DNA of 45,642 nt from Kluyvera georgiana ATCC 51603 (GTDB lineage: Bacteria; Pseudomonadota; Gammaproteobacteria; Enterobacterales; Enterobacteriaceae): assembly GCF_001654985.1 (NCBI RefSeq), contig NZ_LXEU01000096.1, forward strand, positions 1 through 45,642, read 5' to 3'. Positions 40,688 to 45,642 of the stretch are shown one piece after another. Every line of letters starts with the position of its first letter. The stretch's first letter is position 1. Position numbers and translations under genes: made by a program. The notes below the pieces were generated by a model. It saw nothing but the letters and a program-made list of their open reading frames with translations, had not been told where the DNA came from and did no database searches.

Positions 40688-41961
40688 AGGTCCTCCTTGT
40701 CAGCTTCGCGTTCCGCCGCAAGCGCGGCGTGCTCGGCCATTTTGAACCATGGATACCAGAGCAGCGGCGAAAGAATCAGCTGTAAGAAAAGATGCAGAGC
40801 AATAATCGACGCCGCGCCACCCACCGTGGCGAAGAACCCCAATGGCAGGCCAAAGATAGTCTGGGCACCGACGATTTTCGCCACCAGCCCCAGCTTGATG
40901 AGCAGCCATGAAAGGGCAATAGCGATGGCGTTATTGGTCACAAAAGGCACCATCAGACGGTAATTCATCACCAGCGGCGTACCGAAAATTACCGGCTCGG
41001 TGATGCCAAACAGCGCAGGCATCAGCGCCAGTTTGCCCATCTGGTTAAACTGTTTGCTTTTCGACACGCACATTAGCAGCACTAAACCCAGCGCCAGTCC
41101 GCTCCAGGTGACAATGTTGAAGAAGGCCAGTCCAAGGACATTTGGCATCTCCAGGCCGTTGCGCCACGCGGCGAGATTTTCGAGATCCATCGCCAGCCAG
41201 ATGGGAGTAACCAGCGGTAGCACCACGTTGGTGCCGTGAATACCGAGAAACCACAAAATCTGCATGACCAGCGTCACCAACAGGAACGCCCACAGGCTTC
41301 CCCCCAGCCCCTTCAAAGGCTGCTGGATGAGGGTATAAATACACTGGTGAACATTCTCCCAGGGGGTTGCCATAAACAGGCGGTTAATCAGCAGAAAAAC
41401 GATACCCACCAGCACAAAGGGGAACAGGCCTTCAAACACCCGGCCTATCATTGGCGGCACCCCTTTGGGCAGACGCAGCGTCCAGCCGCGCTGGATAATA
41501 AAGATAAAGAGACGCCCGACGCTCAGGCCAATCAGCATCGCGGAAAAAACGCCCTGCACGCCGAGCCAGGTCAGCGGAATTGCGGTGATGGCTCCTGTAT
41601 CGTCAGCCATTGGCGTGACGATTAAAAAGGCCATGATGGCCGCGATACCGCACAGTGTGCTATCGGTATCCACGTTGTACTGACGAACAAGGTTACGCGC
41701 CATAAAGAAGGTGACGTAAATGGCGAGTATACCCAGAGTACAGGTCGTTACGTTGTTAAACACCGGCATCATTTTGCTGACAATAAAAAACTGATGCACG
41801 CTGTCCACAGGAAGCACCATCAGTAGTACGCTGAGCGAGCCGATAAGCGTGATCGCAACGGTGGAAACCATCGAGATAGATATTGCCTGCAGCCAGGGAC
41901 TTTTTCCCAGCCAGATAATAATGGGATTTATTTTTTGAAATGTTTTTTCTAATTTATTCAT
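40684..41961 (-). CDS. PTS enzyme IIC, cellobiose/lactose family
   Basis: The 425-residue protein is a ten-helix IIC permease of the CelB/ChbC family, with GIHGTN at residues 240-245 and GITEPVIFGTP at 319-329, which shape the sugar site. No IIA or IIB partner gene lies next to it, so it would have to borrow phosphocarriers from elsewhere. It is the first gene of a two-gene operon with the GH3 enzyme, divergent from a GntR regulator. A beta-glucoside or chitobiose-like disaccharide is the likely cargo by family; this is inference. Confidence 0.92.
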   Translation of the reverse strand: MNKLEKTFQKINPIIIWLGKSPWLQAISISMVSTVAITLIGSLSVLLMVLPVDSVHQFFIVSKMMPVFNNVTTCTLGILAIYVTFFMARNLVRQYNVDTDSTLCGIAAIMAFLIVTPMADDTGAITAIPLTWLGVQGVFSAMLIGLSVGRLFIFIIQRGWTLRLPKGVPPMIGRVFEGLFPFVLVGIVFLLINRLFMATPWENVHQCIYTLIQQPLKGLGGSLWAFLLVTLVMQILWFLGIHGTNVVLPLVTPIWLAMDLENLAAWRNGLEMPNVLGLAFFNIVTWSGLALGLVLLMCVSKSKQFNQMGKLALMPALFGITEPVIFGTPLVMNYRLMVPFVTNNAIAIALSWLLIKLGLVAKIVGAQTIFGLPLGFFATVGGAASIIALHLFLQLILSPLLWYPWFKMAEHAALAAEREADKEDL

Positions 41962-41990
41962 GTGATTAATAGTATGAGGTCAGGTCGTTG

Positions 41991-42111
41991 TTTATTTTTG
42001 TTTTTATTTTTCACGGATAATGTTAAGCCCATCAATATTTCACTGTGCTGACATGTCCATTTATCAGTGTAAACAGGAATAAATAATGGATTTTTTATTT
42101 TTGTTTTTATT
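41991..42111. promoter_or_regulatory. 18-bp direct repeats in the divergent PTS/GntR promoter gap
   Basis: TTTATTTTTGTTTTTATT occurs exactly at 41991-42008 and again at 42094-42111, 103 bases apart. The whole 259-base gap is AT-rich. The repeats may bend DNA or bind a regulator or nucleoid protein. No obvious GntR-type palindrome was found. Confidence 0.5.
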
Positions 42112-42220
42112 ATCTCTTTGATATTAATGTGAAAAAACTTATCCCTAAGTGGTGCTTTTGATTGCTGGTATTCTGGGGGGATCGCGTTATTCTGTCTCTC
42201 TGACCTGATGGGAGGCTGCC

Positions 42221-42925
42221 ATGATTTATCGTTCGGTTGTCCATTTAATTAATGAATATATAGACGCATCGGACCGACAAGAAGGCGATGCCCTACCTGC
42301 GGAGAAAACGCTTGCTGCCTATTTTAAGGTGTCGCGAAATACCCTGCGGAAAGCACTTGCGGTTCTGGAGCAGGAAGGGATTATTGAAAAGCGGCAGGGG
42401 ACCGGTAGCATTATTCGGCACAAAAAGACGGTTGCCTGGCTGAATGGGTTTATGGGATTCAGCGAAATTGCCCGCATTCAGGGTAAACCGGCCGTGAGTC
42501 GCGTGCTGAGCTTTGAGGTTATTCCGGCGAGAGAAAATATTGCCGCCTGGCTACAGTGTGAGGTGGGTGAGCCGGTATTCCACGTTAAGCGATTGCGTAC
42601 GATGGATAAAACGCCGATGCAGCTGGAGGAAACCTGGCTCTCGGCGCAGCGTTTTCCGCGTTTGACGATGGAGCATATGAATCATTCAAAGTTTGACTTC
42701 TTTGAGGAGGAGTGCGGAATTACCATCGCTGGATGCTATGAAACATTTTCAACCGCGTTAGCGCATCGGGACGTCGCGAGGATGCTTAATCTCAGTGAAA
42801 AGGACCCGGTGATCCGGATTGAAACGCAGGCAGTGGAGCCTTCAGGCAGGCCGCTCGACTATTCGGTGCTTTATAACAATAACGATGAGTTCCGGGTGCG
42901 CTATTTCTACCCGCGAGTGAGATGA
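42221..42925 (+). CDS. GntR/HutC-family transcriptional regulator
   Basis: The 234-residue protein has an N-terminal winged helix (EGDALPAEKTLAAYFKVSRNTLRKALAVLEQEGIIEKR is split over residues 22-58) and a C-terminal UTRA ligand domain (about 85-228). HutC members often sense a sugar phosphate or related metabolite. Divergent from the PTS-GH3 pair, it is probably its local repressor. The ATG has GGGAGG at good spacing. Confidence 0.92.
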   Translation: MIYRSVVHLINEYIDASDRQEGDALPAEKTLAAYFKVSRNTLRKALAVLEQEGIIEKRQGTGSIIRHKKTVAWLNGFMGFSEIARIQGKPAVSRVLSFEVIPARENIAAWLQCEVGEPVFHVKRLRTMDKTPMQLEETWLSAQRFPRLTMEHMNHSKFDFFEEECGITIAGCYETFSTALAHRDVARMLNLSEKDPVIRIETQAVEPSGRPLDYSVLYNNNDEFRVRYFYPRVR

Positions 42926-42942
42926 GGGGCGCATAGCGCCCC
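42926..42942. terminator. hairpin between the GntR gene and potD
   Basis: GGGGCGC and GCGCCCC form a 7-bp GC stem around ATA in the 27-base gap between the two converging genes. Confidence 0.6.
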
Positions 42943-42952
42943 AAATGTGATG

Positions 42953-43999
42953 TTAACGCCCGGCCTTCAGCTTCTGATAATACTCTTCGTACAGCGTGCT
43001 GGCAGCGCCCACATCGTTCTGCCACTCGCCTTTCTGCACGGTTTCCGCATCCGGGTAGAGCGACTTGTCGTTGGCCACTTCCGGGCTCAGCAGCTTACGC
43101 GCCGCCAGGTTTGGCGTCGGGTAGCCGATGGTTTCTGCAACCTGTTTGGCCACGTCCGGGCGCAGCAGGAAGTTAATCAGCTTCAGCGCGCCCGCTTTGT
43201 TTTTGGCGTTGGCCGGAATCGCCAGGCTGTCCATCCAGAAGATACCGCCTTCTTTCGGCCAGACGATTTCCAGCGGCGTACCTGCCTGACGGGCAACGAA
43301 TGCCGAGCCGTTCCACACCATGCCGAGATTCACTTCGCCTTCCATATACGGGTTGGCCGGGTTGTCAGAGTTGAAGGCGGCCACGTTTGGCATCAGTTTT
43401 TTCAGCTCGTTATAGGCCGCTTCAATCTCTTTCGGATCGGTGGTGTTGCCGGAATAGCCCAGCTTGCGCAGCGCAATCTGGAACACTTCGCGAGCATCGT
43501 CGGTCAGCAGCAGGCTGCCTTTGTATTCCGGTTTCCACAGATCGGCCCAACTGGTGACGGTTTTCGGGTCAATCGCGTCGCTGTTGACGCCAATGGCGGT
43601 GGCACCCCAGATGTACGGAATGGAATAGTCGTTATTCGGGTCGAACGGCTTATTGAGCATCTCCGGATCGAGATTTTTGAAGTTGCTCAACTGCGTTTTA
43701 TCGATCTTCTGAATCATCCCTTCTTTGCGCATTTTATCGACAAAGTAGGTGGACGGTACCACCAGGTCATAGGCACCGTCTTTATAGGTCTTGAGCTTGG
43801 CGTACATGGTTTCATTCGATTCGTATGTCGAATAGATAACCTTAATGCCGGTCTCTTTGGTGAACTGTTCCAGCAGTCCGGGCGGAACATATTCCGTCCA
43901 GTTATAGAAGTACAGCGTTTTGCTATCGTCCGCGTGGGCTGCGCTCATACCGAGCGCTAAAGCACCTGCCGCGAGCAGGTGGCGTGACCATTTCATCAT
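42953..43999 (-). CDS. potD: spermidine/putrescine-binding protein
   Basis: PotD is the periplasmic receptor of the PotABCD spermidine-preferring ABC importer. The 348-residue protein, the E. coli length, has a signal peptide ending MSAAHA and the ligand-site segments NWTEYVPP and GEVNLGMVWNGSA. It is the last gene of the leftward potABCD operon, after potC by 15 bases. Confidence 0.98.
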   Translation of the reverse strand: MMKWSRHLLAAGALALGMSAAHADDSKTLYFYNWTEYVPPGLLEQFTKETGIKVIYSTYESNETMYAKLKTYKDGAYDLVVPSTYFVDKMRKEGMIQKIDKTQLSNFKNLDPEMLNKPFDPNNDYSIPYIWGATAIGVNSDAIDPKTVTSWADLWKPEYKGSLLLTDDAREVFQIALRKLGYSGNTTDPKEIEAAYNELKKLMPNVAAFNSDNPANPYMEGEVNLGMVWNGSAFVARQAGTPLEIVWPKEGGIFWMDSLAIPANAKNKAGALKLINFLLRPDVAKQVAETIGYPTPNLAARKLLSPEVANDKSLYPDAETVQKGEWQNDVGAASTLYEEYYQKLKAGR

Positions 44000-44014
44000 T
44001 TTACGTCCCCTGAG

Positions 44015-44806
44015 TTAGTGCCTGACCTTCAGGCCCTTCGTTTTATCACGTGCAATCAGCTGGCTGGCAATCACCATCACCAGCGACAGAACCAGCAGAA
44101 TGGTAGCCAGCGCGTTCACTTCCGGCGATACGCCAACCTTCACCATCGAGTAGATCTTCAGCGGCAGAATCTCGTAGCCTGGCCCGGTGACGAACGACGA
44201 AACCACCACGTCATCCATCGACAGGGTGAAGCTCAGCAGCCAGCCCGCGGCGACCGCCGGCATAGCCAGCGGCAGAATAATTTTGCGCAGGATGGTCAAC
44301 TCGCTGGCCCCCAGATCTTTCGCCGCCTCCAGCATCCGTACGTCAAAGCCTTTAAGGCGCGAGAAGACGGTGACGACCACGAATGGCAGGCAGAAAGTGA
44401 TGTGTGAAAACAGCAGCGACCAGAAGCTGAGCTGAATCCCTAACAGCATAAACAGCACCAGCAGGGAGATAGCCATGACGATATCCGGCGACATCATCAC
44501 CACAAACAGCATCCCGCTGACAAACGGTTTACCGCGGAAACGGTAGCGATAGAGCGCCACAGCGGTCAGCGAACCAATAAGCGTCGCGGCGGTGGCGGAG
44601 AAAATCGCCATTGTCAGCGAGTGTTGGGCCGCCTGCAGCAGGCTGTCGTTGTTCATCAGCAGGCTGTACCACTGGGTGGTAAAACCCTGCCAGTTGATCC
44701 CGAAACGAGAACTGTTAAACGAGTTCACGATCAAAATGATAATCGGAATATAGAGATAAGCATAAATGGCGGCCATAAAGCCGCCGCGCAGCAGTCGACC
44801 GATCAT
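44015..44806 (-). CDS. potC: spermidine/putrescine permease PotC
   Basis: The 263-residue inner-membrane protein has six helices and the ABC permease EAA motif EAAKDLGASELTILRKIILPLAMP. Its start overlaps the potB stop by four bases, so the two permeases are made together. Confidence 0.97.
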   Translation of the reverse strand: MIGRLLRGGFMAAIYAYLYIPIIILIVNSFNSSRFGINWQGFTTQWYSLLMNNDSLLQAAQHSLTMAIFSATAATLIGSLTAVALYRYRFRGKPFVSGMLFVVMMSPDIVMAISLLVLFMLLGIQLSFWSLLFSHITFCLPFVVVTVFSRLKGFDVRMLEAAKDLGASELTILRKIILPLAMPAVAAGWLLSFTLSMDDVVVSSFVTGPGYEILPLKIYSMVKVGVSPEVNALATILLVLSLVMVIASQLIARDKTKGLKVRH

Positions 44807-45642
44807 TCCAGTTCCACCTTCTTGTTCAGCAAACGCGAAGCGCGCCAGTAGACCAGCAGCATCAGCCCCATCACTACCGTTAACGTAATGCTGGTGGCAG
44901 CGCCGAACGGCCAGTCGCGAATGTTGAGGAACTGGCTCTTAATGACGTTGCCGATCAGCAGGTTTTTCGCGCCGCCCATCAGATCTGAGACGTAGAACAG
45001 GCCCATCGCCGGTAACATCACCAGCAGACAACCGGCGATAATCCCCGGCATAGTCAGTGGAATGATGATACGAATAAAGGTTTGCAGCTTGTTGGCGCCA
45101 AGATCTTTCGCCGCTTCCAGCAGCGGTTTATCGAGCTTTTCGATGCTGGAGTACAGCGGCATGACCATAAATGGCAGCAGAATATACACCAGGCCGATGA
45201 TCACCGCGCTGGGGGTAAACATGATGCGGATGGGCGTATCAATGATGCCGAACCACAGCAGGAACTCGTTGAGGAAGCCTTTGGTGCTGAGGAAAATCTT
45301 CAATCCGTAGATGCGGATCAACGAGTTGGTCCAGAAGGGGACGATCAGCAAAAACAGCAGCAGCGGACGCACCTTCTGCGGCAGGCGGGCGAGGAACCAG
45401 GCGAAGGGATAGCCCAGCACCAGACACGCCAGCGTGGCGATAGCGGCCATATTCAGCGAGTGCAGCAGCACCTGCGCATACAGCGGGTCGAGCAGGCGCG
45501 CATAGTTGTCCAGCGTGAAGACCATCTGGACAAAGTTGGCATCGTCACGCGTCAGGAAGCTGGTGACGATAATCATCAGGTTGGGCAGGAACACAAACAG
45601 CACAAGCCAACCGACGATGGTGGCAATCACCACGTTCTGGAA
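44803..45642 (-). CDS. potB: spermidine/putrescine permease PotB (5' end outside window)
   Basis: The frame contains six membrane helices and the EAA motif EAAKDLGANKLQTFI. A GTG at 45633 could start a 276-residue form, but the frame stays open to the window edge and the preceding codons read FQN, matching the FQNVVI segment near the E. coli PotB start, so the real start probably lies a few codons beyond 45642. potA would be upstream. Confidence 0.93.
   Translation of the reverse strand, partial: FQNVVIATIVGWLVLFVFLPNLMIIVTSFLTRDDANFVQMVFTLDNYARLLDPLYAQVLLHSLNMAAIATLACLVLGYPFAWFLARLPQKVRPLLLFLLIVPFWTNSLIRIYGLKIFLSTKGFLNEFLLWFGIIDTPIRIMFTPSAVIIGLVYILLPFMVMPLYSSIEKLDKPLLEAAKDLGANKLQTFIRIIIPLTMPGIIAGCLLVMLPAMGLFYVSDLMGGAKNLLIGNVIKSQFLNIRDWPFGAATSITLTVVMGLMLLVYWRASRLLNKKVELE

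Noticed and set aside
42947-43960. Open frame of 337 codons on the plus strand opposite potD
   Set aside because: It lies wholly antisense to a clear, full-length potD, has no recognisable domain and no proper ribosome site. Such frames arise from GC-rich codon use.

Overview
The window is chromosomal DNA of a member of the Enterobacteriaceae. Gene order, operon overlaps and protein lengths follow the Escherichia coli stretch from yceF to potB closely, including the yceD-rpmF-plsX-fabHDG-acpP-fabF lipid cluster, pabC-mltG-tmk-holB-ycfH, ptsG, fhuE, mfd, lolCDE-nagK-cobB and potDCB. The GC-rich third positions and the accessory content suggest a relative of Klebsiella, Enterobacter or Citrobacter rather than E. 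coli itself. I do not assign a species. No tRNA, rRNA, IS element, integrase or CRISPR array was seen.

Layout. 1-2.6 kb: an MFS transporter and an exported alpha/beta hydrolase, both on the minus strand, left of yceF. 2.6-9.7 kb: yceF, then rightward yceD-rpmF-plsX-fabH-fabD-fabG-acpP-fabF, a core fatty acid and phospholipid synthesis cluster with a ribosomal protein gene. 9.7-15.7 kb: a leftward chaperone-usher fimbrial operon (major pilin, chaperone, usher, tip adhesin, two minor pilins) lying between fabF and pabC, which are adjacent in E. coli. Its chaperone gene carries a one-base frameshift in an A/T run. 16.1-20.4 kb: pabC-mltG-tmk-holB-ycfH. 20.4-24.5 kb: ptsG with a conserved Mlc/CRP/SgrS-type control region, then fhuE. 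24.7-28.2 kb: mfd, directly next to fhuE. The E. coli block hinT to ldtC is absent at this junction. 28.3-33.3 kb: a melibiose locus (melR, melA, melB, a small SemiSWEET sugar transporter, yjdF) where E. coli has ycfT. 33.5-38.4 kb: lolC-lolD-lolE-nagK-cobB. 38.5-42.9 kb: a GH3 glycosidase and a PTS EIIC permease, divergent from a GntR/HutC regulator, where E. coli has ycfZ-ymfA. 42.9-45.6 kb: potD-potC-potB, with the 5' end of potB cut by the window edge.

The picture is a conserved backbone interrupted by small accessory islets at fixed junctions: yceF-left, fabF/pabC, mfd/lolC and cobB/potD. The backbone genes make fatty acids, fold metabolism into cell envelope building, and handle glucose, siderophore and polyamine uptake and lipoprotein export. 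The islets add adhesion and the use of alpha- and probably beta-linked sugars. I see no wholly new system. The best leads are the fimbrial operon with its frameshifted chaperone and unusual cysteine-free adhesin domain, the PTS EIIC/GH3 pair without its own IIA and IIB, the SemiSWEET gene in the mel operon, and the fhuE-mfd junction.
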